From positions 4,030,001-4,094,000 of the forward strand of contig NZ_CP019285.1 of the NCBI RefSeq assembly GCF_000226975.2: 64,000 bases of DNA, written 5' to 3'. Source of the stretch: Halobiforma lacisalsi AJ5. Its GTDB lineage: Archaea > Halobacteriota > Halobacteria > Halobacteriales > Natrialbaceae. Positions 1 through 9,139 of this stretch are shown piece after piece. The position numbers and the translations under genes are program-made. Each line of letters starts with the position of its first letter. Within the stretch, counting starts at the first letter, position 1. A model generated the notes under the pieces. The model worked only from the letters and a program-made list of their open reading frames with translations, searched no databases and was not told where the DNA came from.

Positions 1-788
1 TCCGTCGTCCCGACCTCCGCGAACTCACCCAGGTACATCACCGCGATCCGGTCGGAGATGTGTTCGACCACGCTCAGGTCGTGAGCGATGAAGATGTACG
101 AGAGGCCGAACTCCTCCTGGAGGTCCTCGAGCAAGTTGAGGATCTGGGCCTGCACGCTGACGTCCAGCGCGCTGACCGGTTCGTCACAGATGATGATCTC
201 GGGGTCGACCGCGAGTGCGCGGGCGATGCCGATACGCTGACGCTGTCCCCCCGAGAACTCGTGGGGATAGCGGTGTGCGTGGCTGGCGTTCAGGCCGACC
301 GTCTCGAGGAGATCGTAGATACGATCGGTTCGCTCCTGGCCCGAGGCGATGTCGTGGATGTCGAGGGGTTCACCGATGATGTCCCCGACGGTCAGCCGCG
401 GGTTCAGGCTCGAGAACGGGTCCTGGAAGATGTACTGGAGGTCAGTCCGCAGGTCCCGGAGCCGGCTGTTCGAGATCTCGGTCAGATCGACCTCCTGGCG
501 TTCGGGTTCGCCCGGGCCCTCGCGACGGTCGACGGCCTCCTGGTAGTACACCGAGCCGTCGGTCGGCTCGATCAGCCGGAGCAGCGTCTGGCCGAGGGTA
601 CTCTTCCCGCAGCCGCTCTCCCCGACCACGCCGAGGGTCTCGCCCTCGTAGAGCTCGAGGTCGACGCCGTCCACGGCCTTGACCCACTGGGTTCGGCCGA
701 GGATGCTGTCGATGACTCCGCTACTGCTGTCGTAGTACTTCTCCAGGTTCTCGGCCCGCAACAGGGGCCTCTCGTTCGGTCTAGTCAT
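1..788 (-). CDS. Oligopeptide/dipeptide ABC transporter ATPase, OppF/DppF type (partial)
   Basis: Second ATPase of the peptide importer. It hydrolyses ATP at the cytoplasmic face to power uptake through the two permeases encoded upstream. About 262 codons are visible and the C-terminus lies beyond the window edge. Walker A GESGCGKST is at about residues 56-64, the signature FSGGQRQR follows, and Walker B reads IIICDEPVSALD with the expected D-loop. The ATG at 786-788 overlaps the end of the preceding ATPase gene by 8 nt, so translation is probably coupled. It is the last gene seen in a five-gene minus-strand operon. The peptide substrate is inferred from family membership only. Confidence 0.93.
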   Translation of the reverse strand, partial: MTRPNERPLLRAENLEKYYDSSSGVIDSILGRTQWVKAVDGVDLELYEGETLGVVGESGCGKSTLGQTLLRLIEPTDGSVYYQEAVDRREGPGEPERQEVDLTEISNSRLRDLRTDLQYIFQDPFSSLNPRLTVGDIIGEPLDIHDIASGQERTDRIYDLLETVGLNASHAHRYPHEFSGGQRQRIGIARALAVDPEIIICDEPVSALDVSVQAQILNLLEDLQEEFGLSYIFIAHDLSVVEHISDRIAVMYLGEFAEVGTT

Positions 789-1920
789 CGCTTTCACCTT
801 CCGGGTTCGCGTTGGATTCGGTACGACGGCCCGACCGGGCGTTCGGGTTCGCGACTGCGGCTTCCGTATCGCCGTCGGTGTCCGGATCGCGGATTTCGAC
901 CGAGTAATCGAGCCCCTCCTTCAGCGCTCCCGTGTACTCGAGACAGGCAGCGGTGTGTTCGGTCGGCGATTCGAGGCCGCGTTCGGGTTCGCCAGTTTCG
1001 GGATCGAGCAGCGGCGGTTCCTTCCGGGTACAGGCTTCCTCGGCGAACGGACAACGCGGGTGGAAGCTACAGCCGGAGGGCAACTCGACGAGGTCCGGCA
1101 TCGTGCCGGGGATCGTCTGCAACCGCTCGCGTTCGTCCCCGATCCGGGGGATCGAACTCATCAGACCGACGGTGTAGGGGTGTTTGGGATCGTAGTAGAG
1201 GTCCTCGACCGGAGCCTTCTCCACTGGCTTGCCAGCGTACATCACCATCACGCGATCGCAGACCTCGGCGACGACCCCGAGGTCGTGGGTGATCAGCTGG
1301 ATCGCAGTGTCGAACTCGTCGGCGAGTTGCTCGATCTCCTCGAGGATCTGGGCCTCGATCGTGACGTCGAGCGCCGTGGTCGGCTCGTCACAGAGCAACA
1401 GGTCGGGATCACAGGACAGCGCCATCGCGATGACGGCTCGCTGTTGCATCCCGCCGGAGAACTCGTGAGGATAGTCGGAGTACCGGGCTTCGGCCTCCGG
1501 AATGCCGACGCGGTCGAGCAGTTGGATCGTCCGCTCTTTCGCTTCCTGGTCGTCGTAATCGAGGTGGTGTCTGATCGCCTCGGAGACCTGTTCGCCGACG
1601 GTGTAGACGGGGTTGAGCGCGGTCTGGGCGTCCTGGAAGATCATGGCGATCTCGTTGCCCCGAATCTCTCGGAGCTCCTCCTCGCTCATCTGGAGGAGGT
1701 CCTCGCCCTTGAACAGGATCTCGCCGCTCTCGATCCGTCCGGGACTCTCGATGAGCCGCATTAGCGAGAGCGCGGTGACGCTTTTGCCTGCCCCGCTCTC
1801 GCCGACGACGCCGAACTTCTCCCCGCGTTCGATCCGGTAGGAGAGGTCGTCGACGGCGGTGACGACGCCCTCCTTCGTGTAGAACTTGACCGTCAGGTCG
1901 TTGACTTCGATCAGCGACAT
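781..1920 (-). CDS. Oligopeptide/dipeptide ABC transporter ATPase, OppD/DppD type
   Basis: ATPase subunit of 379 aa that pairs with the OppF-type ATPase. Walker A GESGAGKS is at residues 40-47, the signature FSGGMQQR and Walker B DLLLCDEPTTALD follow. A cysteine-containing C-terminal segment (CSFHPRCPFAEEAC, near residues 285-300) is the oligo_HPY extension typical of peptide and nickel importer ATPases. A disordered acidic tail follows. The start codon overlaps the upstream permease stop by one base (ATGA), and the end overlaps the next ATPase. Substrate cannot be read from sequence; peptides are the usual choice for this family. Confidence 0.95.
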   Translation of the reverse strand: MSLIEVNDLTVKFYTKEGVVTAVDDLSYRIERGEKFGVVGESGAGKSVTALSLMRLIESPGRIESGEILFKGEDLLQMSEEELREIRGNEIAMIFQDAQTALNPVYTVGEQVSEAIRHHLDYDDQEAKERTIQLLDRVGIPEAEARYSDYPHEFSGGMQQRAVIAMALSCDPDLLLCDEPTTALDVTIEAQILEEIEQLADEFDTAIQLITHDLGVVAEVCDRVMVMYAGKPVEKAPVEDLYYDPKHPYTVGLMSSIPRIGDERERLQTIPGTMPDLVELPSGCSFHPRCPFAEEACTRKEPPLLDPETGEPERGLESPTEHTAACLEYTGALKEGLDYSVEIRDPDTDGDTEAAVANPNARSGRRTESNANPEGESDD

Positions 1921-2966
1921 CAGGCACCACCCTGTTGACCCGCGCCCGTCTCCTGGGCGTCGAGCGCGTCGTTGATTCCGTCACCGATCATGTTCATCGC
2001 CATCACGAACATGAAGATGGCTGCGCCGGGGAACACCGTCGCCCACCAGGGGATCGTACCGTCGGGACCCTGAATGAGCGTCTCACGTGTCTGGTCGAGC
2101 ATGGTCCCCCACTCCGCGCTGCCCGGCGGCATCCCGAAGCCGAGGAAGCCAAGCGCCGCGACGCCGATCACGACGGTCCCGACGTTCAGCGACGCGACGA
2201 CGAGCAGCGGCGGCATCGCGTTCGGAACGATGTGTCTGAAGATCACGGACTTGTCTCGTGCACCGAGGGCCTTGGCGGCCATCACGTACTCGTTTTCCTT
2301 GACCTTCAGTACCTCACCACGGATCAGACGGGCATAGCTCGCCCAGCCGACAAGCGAGAACGCGAGCACGAGTTGCCAGTAGCCACCGCCGAGCATCGCG
2401 ATGATGACCAGCGCCATGACCAGGAACGGGAAGGCGAAGATGGTGTCGACGAGACGCATCATGATCTCGTCGGTCCAGCCGCCGTAGTAGCCCGACACGG
2501 CCCCGTAGATGGTACCGAACGATGCCGTGATCACGACGACGATGAAGCCGATCGAAATGCTGTAGCGGCCGCCGTAGAGGAGCCGGGAGAACAGGTCCCG
2601 GCCGGACGCGTCCGTTCCCATCCAGTTCGTGGTCGACGGCGGGTCGTACACGCCGATCGATGGATCCTGTAGGTAGAGGATCGCCGCCGGGTCGTACGGG
2701 GCGAGCGAGAACGGCTGGACGGTCGTCCCCATCACCGAGATCGGCCGCGCGAAGATCGCCACCAGCGAGAGGAAGGAGACGACCGCGAGGCCGATCAGCG
2801 CGGTCCGGTTCCGTTTGAACCGTTCCCAGCCCCGCTGCCACCGCGTCTGTGTCTCGTCGCCGGACTCTTCACTCCAGTCCGAAAGCGGTTCGCGTCGTTC
2901 GACCTTCTCCGCGTCGAAACCGCTGATCTGGATCCGGCCACGCTCTGCGGAAATCTTCCTAGTCAT
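1920..2966 (-). CDS. Peptide ABC transporter permease, OppC/DppC type
   Basis: Inner-membrane permease of 348 aa. A charged cytoplasmic N-terminus of roughly 50 residues is followed by an OppC N-terminal helix, a periplasmic-type loop containing the YDPPSTTNWMGTDASGRD stretch typical of OppC, and a BPD_transp_1 core of about five helices. The EAA loop (ALGARDKSVIFRHIVPNAMP) contacts the ATPases. It overlaps both neighbours (8 nt with the OppB gene, 1 nt with the ATPase gene), so the operon is tightly coupled. Confidence 0.95.
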   Translation of the reverse strand: MTRKISAERGRIQISGFDAEKVERREPLSDWSEESGDETQTRWQRGWERFKRNRTALIGLAVVSFLSLVAIFARPISVMGTTVQPFSLAPYDPAAILYLQDPSIGVYDPPSTTNWMGTDASGRDLFSRLLYGGRYSISIGFIVVVITASFGTIYGAVSGYYGGWTDEIMMRLVDTIFAFPFLVMALVIIAMLGGGYWQLVLAFSLVGWASYARLIRGEVLKVKENEYVMAAKALGARDKSVIFRHIVPNAMPPLLVVASLNVGTVVIGVAALGFLGFGMPPGSAEWGTMLDQTRETLIQGPDGTIPWWATVFPGAAIFMFVMAMNMIGDGINDALDAQETGAGQQGGA

Positions 2967-3915
2967 ATCTGATCCTCGGATCGAGTACCGCGTACATGAT
3001 GTCTGCTACCAGATTCGCGATGATGATAGTAACCCCGAAAAACAGGGTGATCGCCATGATGAGATTGACCTCTCGACCGTTGATCGCCTCGACGAACTCC
3101 ATGCCGAGACCCGGCCAGTTGAAGACGTACTCCACGACGACCGACCCGGAGACGATGCTTGCAGTCAGTGTCGCCGCGAGGGTAACGACCGAGATCAGGG
3201 AGTTACGGAGGACGTGCTTGAGCACGACCGACCGCTCGGGCAGTCCCTTCGCGCGGGCCGCCGTCACGTACTCCTTGTTCATCTCCTCGGCCATCGAGGT
3301 CCGCATGACGCGCATGATCGATGCCGCCGACGCAGTCCCGATCGTGATCCCCGGGAGCAGCAGGTACCACAGCATGTCCGGGTGGTACAGCGGCTGCCGG
3401 GAGGGCGGCAACACGTTCCACCAGCCGAGCCACAGCGACCCGATCAGGATCAGCATCAGCCCGAGCCAGAAGTTGGGGATCGAGATACCGGACAGGGCAA
3501 GGAAGCGGCTGATCGTGTCGCCGAGCTTGTCCTTGTTGACCGCCGCGTAGATCCCGGTCGGGATGGCGATGATCAGTCCGAACGCCCAGCCGAACAGGCC
3601 GAGCACGATCGTTTCCGGCAGTCGCGTCATGATGATCTCGGTGACGTCCCGTCCGGTGCTGATCTCCTCACCGAAATCGCCGACGACGATGTTCTCCATC
3701 CACGTCAGGTACTGCTGCCAGATAGGACCGTCGAGCCCGTAGCGGGCGCGGAGGCGTGCCTCGTCGGCGGCCGTCATATCGGGATTCAACCCGACCATCT
3801 GGCTGATCGGATCACCCGGTGTTAGATGAACGAGCGCGAACGTGATGACCGATACACCGAACAGTATCGGTATGATCGAGAGGAACCGTTTCAGTATGAA
3901 ACGTCGTAAACTCAT
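2959..3915 (-). CDS. Peptide ABC transporter permease, OppB/DppB type
   Basis: Permease of 318 aa. It starts MSLRRFILKRFLSIIPILFGVSV, the standard OppB N-terminal helix, and has the conserved HLTPGDP motif and an EAA loop (ARAKGLPERSVVLKHVLRNS). Six membrane helices are expected. It forms the translocation pore with the OppC-type protein encoded just downstream. It begins 47 nt after the binding-protein gene ends, in the same direction, fitting one transcript. Confidence 0.95.
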   Translation of the reverse strand: MSLRRFILKRFLSIIPILFGVSVITFALVHLTPGDPISQMVGLNPDMTAADEARLRARYGLDGPIWQQYLTWMENIVVGDFGEEISTGRDVTEIIMTRLPETIVLGLFGWAFGLIIAIPTGIYAAVNKDKLGDTISRFLALSGISIPNFWLGLMLILIGSLWLGWWNVLPPSRQPLYHPDMLWYLLLPGITIGTASAASIMRVMRTSMAEEMNKEYVTAARAKGLPERSVVLKHVLRNSLISVVTLAATLTASIVSGSVVVEYVFNWPGLGMEFVEAINGREVNLIMAITLFFGVTIIIANLVADIMYAVLDPRIRYD

Positions 3916-3962
3916 GATGGATACATACGTACGAAATTGCGGGATAGCGGGCGGTTTCGACC

Positions 3963-5903
3963 TTAGAGGTCGTACTCTTCGACTACCTCATCGAGCAGTT
4001 CTTCCGCGCGGTCGGGGTCGTACTCGTTGGTCGGCTTGATCTCCGCCTCGAGCGCTTCGGGGTCTGCGGTCCCGCTCTCCTCGGCGAGTTGCGGGATGTC
4101 GGTCCAGGCCGGTCGAGCCCAGCCGTTGAGGACGTTCTCGACGATCCGTTCTCGCGGGACGAGATGGTTGACCGCAGTGCGGAGGCGCTCGTCGTCCCAC
4201 GGCTCGACGTTGACGGGGTACTGGATGTACTCGTAGCCACCGGTCTCGACGGCGTCGATGAAGAAGCCGTCGGACTGGTCGAAGTCGTCAAGCGTCGCCG
4301 TCGCGAGCCCGTAGGTGACGTCGATCTCCTCGTTCTGGAGCGCACCCGATCGGGTCGCGTCGTCGGGGACGATCTCGAACTCGATATCCTCGATGACTGG
4401 ACCGTCGGGGAACTCCGAGGGGCCATCGAACCAGTCGATCGAGTCCACGCCGAGTTCCTCGGTCCAGTAATTGTCGAACTTGGAGTACTCGGCGTACTGC
4501 TCGTCGACGAACTCCTCGAACTCGTAGGGGCCGGTACCGATGGGTTCGTTACCCTGTCGCGGGTCGAGGTCGCCGCCCTCGAGGTCGACCTGTTCCAGCG
4601 AGTGGATGTAGACGGCGGGGAGTTCCCGCTCGGCCTCGGCGTCCGGAACCTGCGCGTAGATGTTGACGGTGTAGTCGTCGACTTGCTCGACGTAGAGCGC
4701 GGAGTCGAACGTCTGGGCCGAGAGGTCGGAGTTCTCGTAGCGCTCGTAGGAGCGGACGACGTGTTCGGCGGTGAGTTCCTCGCCGTTGTGGAACTCGACG
4801 CCCTCGCGGATGTCGTACTGGAACTGCATCCCGAAGGTGCCGTCAGCGACGGCCTCGCCGGCCTGTTCGGGCGTGAGGACGCGGACCTCGTCGTCCCCGA
4901 ACGGATCGTCTTCGGGGTGCTGGACGATGATCTGCTCGTCGGTGTCGAGGACGCCTTCGTCGTCGGCACCGACCGAGATCATGTACTCCTCGTAGGCGGT
5001 CCGGTCGATGTCCTGGGTCTCGACGAGTTCGTAGTCCTCGGCGAGCCACGGATACACGTTCCCGTCGGCGTCGGAGGTAATGAGTTGCTCGAAGACGAAG
5101 TTCTGGGCCATCGTCGACGTCGTGTCGTTGCTGTACGGCGGGTCGAACGAGTCGACGTTCGCGCCGGCACCGATCCGAAGCGTTCCGCCTTCCTGCAGGT
5201 CGCCGAGGCCCGTCTCCTCCGGCGTGGCGTCGCTGTCGCGGTCGAGCCAGGAAACCTGTTCGTCCTCGGGCGCGTAGAGTCCGTAACTGAACAGTCCCTC
5301 CGTGAACGGGTACGTACTGTACCCGTGCAGGTCGTTGGACATTACAGGCGCGAGGAGGTCGAAGTGGGTGATCGAGCTGTATCGGTTCTCGGCGAGTCGC
5401 TCCCAGACCTCGTCGTAGCGCTCGGCACGGAGTTCGGGGTCGTCGACGACGTCCATGTCGTACCGGGCGTCGTCCATCATCTCGTCGAGCTCGGGATCGT
5501 TGATCCCCTGGAGGTTACAACACTGCCCGTGGTTGCTCGAGTGGTGGAGGGCGTTACAGAAACTCTCGGGGTTGAACGTTCCCGACAGGCCGATGCACGC
5601 GATGTGGCCGCGTTCGGCGTACTCGGTGTCGAGGAGACGTCCGACGTACGTGTTCCACTCATAGGTCTCGATCGTGGTATCGAAATAACCGGTCTGTTCC
5701 ATCGACTCCGCGATCAGCTCCACCATCTGAACGCGGTCGTCGTTGTCAGCGTTGACTTCCAGCTGAATCTGGAACGGCGCATCTCCTTCCTCTTCTTCAT
5801 CACCGAGGCACCCGGCGACTGCGACGATGCCAGCACCGCCTACCCCCTGTAGGACTTGACGTCGGTTGATATCGCGTCCCGACTGATTGTTATTCTGCAC
5901 CAT
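3963..5903 (-). CDS. Peptide ABC transporter substrate-binding lipoprotein (SBP_bac_5), lobes in permuted order
   Basis: Predicted extracellular lipoprotein of 646 aa that captures substrate for the importer downstream. A Tat signal (NRRQVLQGVGGAG) and lipobox (AVAGCLG, Cys at about 32) open the protein. The order of the mature part is abnormal. Residues about 41-221 look like the C-terminal lobe of family-5 binding proteins (LIAESMEQTGYFDTTIETYEW, then INDPELDEMMDDARYD). Only at about residue 239 does the usual mature N-terminus appear (GGTLRIGAGANVDSFDPPYS). The protein stops after DPDRAEELLDEVVEEYDL, the point at which the C-lobe normally begins. The frame is open throughout. This is a circular permutation or a rearranged gene. 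The family call is firm; whether it still binds ligand is unknown. Confidence 0.9.
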   Translation of the reverse strand: MVQNNNQSGRDINRRQVLQGVGGAGIVAVAGCLGDEEEEGDAPFQIQLEVNADNDDRVQMVELIAESMEQTGYFDTTIETYEWNTYVGRLLDTEYAERGHIACIGLSGTFNPESFCNALHHSSNHGQCCNLQGINDPELDEMMDDARYDMDVVDDPELRAERYDEVWERLAENRYSSITHFDLLAPVMSNDLHGYSTYPFTEGLFSYGLYAPEDEQVSWLDRDSDATPEETGLGDLQEGGTLRIGAGANVDSFDPPYSNDTTSTMAQNFVFEQLITSDADGNVYPWLAEDYELVETQDIDRTAYEEYMISVGADDEGVLDTDEQIIVQHPEDDPFGDDEVRVLTPEQAGEAVADGTFGMQFQYDIREGVEFHNGEELTAEHVVRSYERYENSDLSAQTFDSALYVEQVDDYTVNIYAQVPDAEAERELPAVYIHSLEQVDLEGGDLDPRQGNEPIGTGPYEFEEFVDEQYAEYSKFDNYWTEELGVDSIDWFDGPSEFPDGPVIEDIEFEIVPDDATRSGALQNEEIDVTYGLATATLDDFDQSDGFFIDAVETGGYEYIQYPVNVEPWDDERLRTAVNHLVPRERIVENVLNGWARPAWTDIPQLAEESGTADPEALEAEIKPTNEYDPDRAEELLDEVVEEYDL

Positions 5904-5926
5904 GAGTCCCTCATGGGGAATCCTAC

Positions 5927-5934
5927 CTTATAGT
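5927..5934 (-). promoter_or_regulatory. TATA box of the peptide transporter operon
   Basis: On the minus strand the sequence reads ACTATAAG, centred about 26-27 nt before the ATG at 5903. That is the archaeal spacing for a leaderless transcript starting at the binding-protein start codon. An additional in-frame-looking ATG slightly upstream lies before the predicted transcription start and is therefore not the start. Confidence 0.55.
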
Positions 5935-6182
5935 TGTATTGTTTTTCTTCGCTTCGAGACTCCCTATGTTTTCTCCGGTATCCCCCTGCGACAAACGCAC
6001 CTGTTGTTTTCTACTGTTTAAATGAACTATCGGACAGAATGCACACTCGAAGTGTACAAATAGAAACCGGCCTGCAAAGGAGAATCGGGTGGCCGGTGGG
6101 GCGAGTCGTCCGCGCGAAGGGCGGTGAGGACACGCTGGCTCCTGTTCTCCGTTCGGCCGTTTGCAGGCTACCGACGACGGCC

Positions 6183-6234
6183 CGACTTCGACTCCGACTC
6201 CGATTTCGACCTCGACCTCGACCTCGACCTCGAG
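6183..6234. repeat. Imperfect hexanucleotide tandem repeat in intergenic DNA
   Basis: About 50 bp built from GACTCC then GACCTC units (last four units nearly perfect). It lies in the 437-nt gap between the transporter promoter and the phosphoribosyltransferase gene (5904-6340). No convincing gene was found in the rest of that gap. Similar six-base repeats occur inside several coding regions of the window, where they encode linkers. Confidence 0.7.
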
Positions 6235-6340
6235 GTTGTGTGACGGAGAGACGTTCGATCCGCTCGAGTCCCTGAATCTCGGCGTCGGTCGCTACGGTGG
6301 GACGGCGTTCGGCGTCAACAGCCGCGACGGGAGAAGACGG

Positions 6341-6907
6341 TCAGTCGCCGGTCTCGTCGACGATGACGACCTCGCCGTCGACGACGTCGACGTTGATCAG
6401 CGTCTTGACGTCGTAGCCGGCGTCGTCGACCTTGTTTTCGCCGCCCTCTTTCTTGATGACGGCGACGGTGTCGACGACCTCCGCGCCGATCTCGTCCAGG
6501 GCGTCGAGGACGGACGCGAGCGTGCCGCCGGTCGAGAGCACGTCGTCGAGCACGAGTACGCGCTCGCCCTCGCGGACGTCGTTGATGTACATCTCGTTCT
6601 CGGAGTACCCCGTCTTCTGGGAGATCGCGACCTCGTGTTCGAGCCCGTACTCGCGCTTGCGGATGACCGTCAGCGGAATGTCGGTCATCAGTGAGACCGC
6701 CGTGGAGATGTGGATCCCCATCGCCGCCGGCGTGACGATCCGGTCGACGTCCTCGAGTTCGGCCTTTCGGATGATTCCGATGACGATCTCCCGGAGGAGG
6801 CCCGGATCGAGTTTCGGAAGCCCGTCGCTGATCGGATGCACGAAGTAGTGATATCCGTCTTTCTCGATGATCGGCGCGTCGAGGAGCGACTGCTTCAGTT
6901 GTTCCAT
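6341..6907 (-). CDS. hpt: HGPRTase-like purine phosphoribosyltransferase
   Basis: Protein of 188 aa in the archaeal purine/pyrimidine phosphoribosyltransferase family. It is expected to convert hypoxanthine, guanine or adenine plus PRPP to the nucleotide in purine salvage. The PRPP-binding loop is visible as [16 protein letters not shown], preceded by [18 protein letters not shown]. The ATG at 6907 gives the usual length, and a TATA-like CTTTTA on the minus strand is centred 26-27 nt upstream, so the transcript is probably leaderless. A longer reading frame extending to 7279 lacks family similarity in its extra part and was not used. Exact base preference cannot be told from sequence. Confidence 0.88.
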   Translation of the reverse strand: MEQLKQSLLDAPIIEKDGYHYFVHPISDGLPKLDPGLLREIVIGIIRKAELEDVDRIVTPAAMGIHISTAVSLMTDIPLTVIRKREYGLEHEVAISQKTGYSENEMYINDVREGERVLVLDDVLSTGGTLASVLDALDEIGAEVVDTVAVIKKEGGENKVDDAGYDVKTLINVDVVDGEVVIVDETGD

Positions 6908-7059
6908 GTCGTCGGTCGGTCGGTATCGGAGTAAAAGTTGACGATACGTGGCGCCGTCGCCACGTGATACCCGTCGACACGCGACGCGGCGGACGCACCC
7001 GCCCTCAATCACCGTTCCTGAAGGGAATGCCTCGAGGGAAAACCAGCCCGGGGGAACGG

Positions 7060-7731
7060 TTACTCCCCGCCGTAGCTCAACTCCGGCGGTTGCTCGCCGT
7101 GACCGAGCCGCATGTGCCGTTCGTGATAGATGTGAGCGATCGCAGTTGCGGTAACCGTCACGGCGATGATCGCCGTCCAGGTCAGCGTCGACAGGACCGT
7201 CAGTGGGTAGATTCCGACCCACAGCGCGGCGACGAGCGCACAACTGATCGCACCCAGCGACAGGTACAGTTCCCGCCACGCGAACTCCCGACCGGGCACG
7301 ATCTCGAGATAGACACTGATGTCGCGGGTGCGGTCGGTCGCCTCGATGACGCCGCGATCAGAGTCGAACGTGAGGATGCCGGCCTCGTCCATCTTCGGCA
7401 GGTGCGTCTGTTGGAGCGTCGTGTACACCCGTTTGCGTTGTTCGGGGGTGACGCCCTCGAGGGTCGTCTCGTACTCCCAGGCCGCGATCTGCTGGGCGAG
7501 GTCGCCGAGTTCGACGGGTCGCTCGTCCCGCTTCAGGAAGTGGAGGACGTACCGCCGGCGCTGGTTGCGCAGCACCTCGAAGACTTCACCCTTGGAGAGA
7601 TCGGGGATGCGATCGGTGGGGGACCCATCGGCCTCGGTTCCGCTGGCGGCCGCAGAACCGTTGTCTCCGTCGGCCCCGCTCTCGCCGTCCTCGTGGCTAC
7701 GGCTGTCGTTTCGCTGTGTCTGTGCCACCAC
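7060..7731 (-). CDS. Membrane-anchored winged-helix protein (DUF7344-like)
   Basis: Protein of 223 aa. A disordered acidic N-terminus of about 40 residues precedes a winged-helix domain ([23 protein letters not shown], then [22 protein letters not shown]) found in many haloarchaeal putative regulators. Two predicted membrane helices near the C-terminus (from [14 protein letters not shown] to [14 protein letters not shown]) anchor it. It probably binds DNA from the membrane side or acts as an anti-regulator. No target is evident and neighbours give no clue. The name of the domain family is from memory. Confidence 0.8.
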   Translation of the reverse strand: MVAQTQRNDSRSHEDGESGADGDNGSAAASGTEADGSPTDRIPDLSKGEVFEVLRNQRRRYVLHFLKRDERPVELGDLAQQIAAWEYETTLEGVTPEQRKRVYTTLQQTHLPKMDEAGILTFDSDRGVIEATDRTRDISVYLEIVPGREFAWRELYLSLGAISCALVAALWVGIYPLTVLSTLTWTAIIAVTVTATAIAHIYHERHMRLGHGEQPPELSYGGE

Positions 7732-7838
7732 GGATCACCTCGCGGTGTCGATCGGGGATACCCCCGATTCTGCCCGTTCACCCATCAGTTCGTGGCAGGA
7801 ACGCCTCCTATATAATACCACGCCACGGTGACTGTCGG

Positions 7839-9086
7839 TCAGTCCGGCCGGTCGTCCCCCAATATCGCGACGAGCGAATCGGCGATTTCGCCGGCCAGCC
7901 CCGCCTTCGTCCCTTCGTACCTGGCGGCGTCCTTCTCGTGGACGAACAGCGCCTTCGTCCGGTCCGCGCCCATCACGCTCGCGTCGTTGGCGACGACGAA
8001 CGCGAGGTCGGTCCGCTCGAGCGTTTCGCGTGCCCGATCGATCATCGTGCTTTCGTCCCCGGAGGTCTCGGCTTTGAACCCGACGATCGGGAGTTCCGGT
8101 CGGTCGGCGCGAATCTCGTCGATGAGCTTCGGCGTCGGCTCGAACTCGAGTTCTAAGTCTCGCCCGGAGCGGATCTTCTCGTCGCTGGTCTCGACCGTGT
8201 AGTCGCCGATCGCGGCGGCGGAGACGAGCGCGTCGGCCCCGGTTTCGTGTGTGCCGTTTCCGGTCCCGTCGCCGAGACACGCTTCGCGGGTCGCTGCGAG
8301 CATCTCGGTGGCGCTCTCGACCTCCCGGACGTCGGCGTAGGGGACCGACGCCGGGATCTCCGTCGCGGCCGACCGCTCGAGCGACTGCGGGCCGACGACC
8401 CCGTGGACGAGCGTCACGTCCGCGCCGCGGACGTAGCAGGCCCGGGCGACGGCCCGGCCCATCCGTCCGGACGACCGGTTCGTGAGCACGCGGACCGGGT
8501 CGATCGATTCGGCGGTCGCGCCGCTCGTAACGACCACGTGCTCGCCCTCGAGCGGCCGGTCGCCGGCGGCGCGGGCGACCTCACAGACGATCGCCTCCTC
8601 GCTTGCGATCTTCGCCTTTTCCTCCTCGAGGCGTGGATCGACGAAGTCGACGCCCCACTCCGCGACGGCGTCGATCGCTTCGAGGACGCCCGGATGGTCG
8701 TACATCGGTTCGTGCATCGCCGGGGCAATCACGACCGGCGTATCCGCGCCCAGGGCGGTCGTCGCGCAGGTCGTCACCGGCGTGTCGTCGACTGCGTTCG
8801 CGATCTTGCCGACGGTATTGGCCGTCGCCGGAGCGATCAGGAAAACGTCGGCCCAGCCGTCCCGACCGCAGAGTTCGACGTGTTCGACCGCGCCCGTGAT
8901 CTCGGTGACGACGTCGTTGTCGGTCGCGAACTCGACGGCCCACGGGTGGACGATGCTGCGCGCGCTGTCGGTCATCACGGCCCGGACCTCGGCACCCCGG
9001 CGTCGCAACTCGTGGGCGAGTTCGACCGTCTTGACTGCCGCGATCGATCCGGTTACCCCGAGCGCGACGTTGACTCCCTCGAGCAT
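7839..9086 (-). CDS. coaBC: Bifunctional phosphopantothenoylcysteine decarboxylase / phosphopantothenate-cysteine ligase
   Basis: Fusion enzyme of 415 aa for coenzyme A synthesis. The N-terminal CoaC flavoprotein half (about 1-185) begins LEGVNVALGVTGSIAAVK and carries APATANTVGKIANAVDD and PAMHEPMY. The C-terminal CoaB ligase half starts near VVVTSGATAESIDPVRVLTNRS and contains the GFKAET motif. It joins cysteine to phosphopantothenate and then decarboxylates the product. Length matches the family. Only 53 nt separate it from the oxidoreductase gene upstream on the same strand. Confidence 0.95.
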   Translation of the reverse strand: MLEGVNVALGVTGSIAAVKTVELAHELRRRGAEVRAVMTDSARSIVHPWAVEFATDNDVVTEITGAVEHVELCGRDGWADVFLIAPATANTVGKIANAVDDTPVTTCATTALGADTPVVIAPAMHEPMYDHPGVLEAIDAVAEWGVDFVDPRLEEEKAKIASEEAIVCEVARAAGDRPLEGEHVVVTSGATAESIDPVRVLTNRSSGRMGRAVARACYVRGADVTLVHGVVGPQSLERSAATEIPASVPYADVREVESATEMLAATREACLGDGTGNGTHETGADALVSAAAIGDYTVETSDEKIRSGRDLELEFEPTPKLIDEIRADRPELPIVGFKAETSGDESTMIDRARETLERTDLAFVVANDASVMGADRTKALFVHEKDAARYEGTKAGLAGEIADSLVAILGDDRPD

Positions 9087-9139
9087 TCGTCCCGAACTCT
9101 CGTTCGCGGTATGTTAAGCGTAGCGGGGCGTCGTCGATT

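Noticed and set aside
6908-7279. N-terminal extension of the phosphoribosyltransferase
   Set aside because: Not family-like, and a TATA element at 6931-6940 fits a start at 6907.
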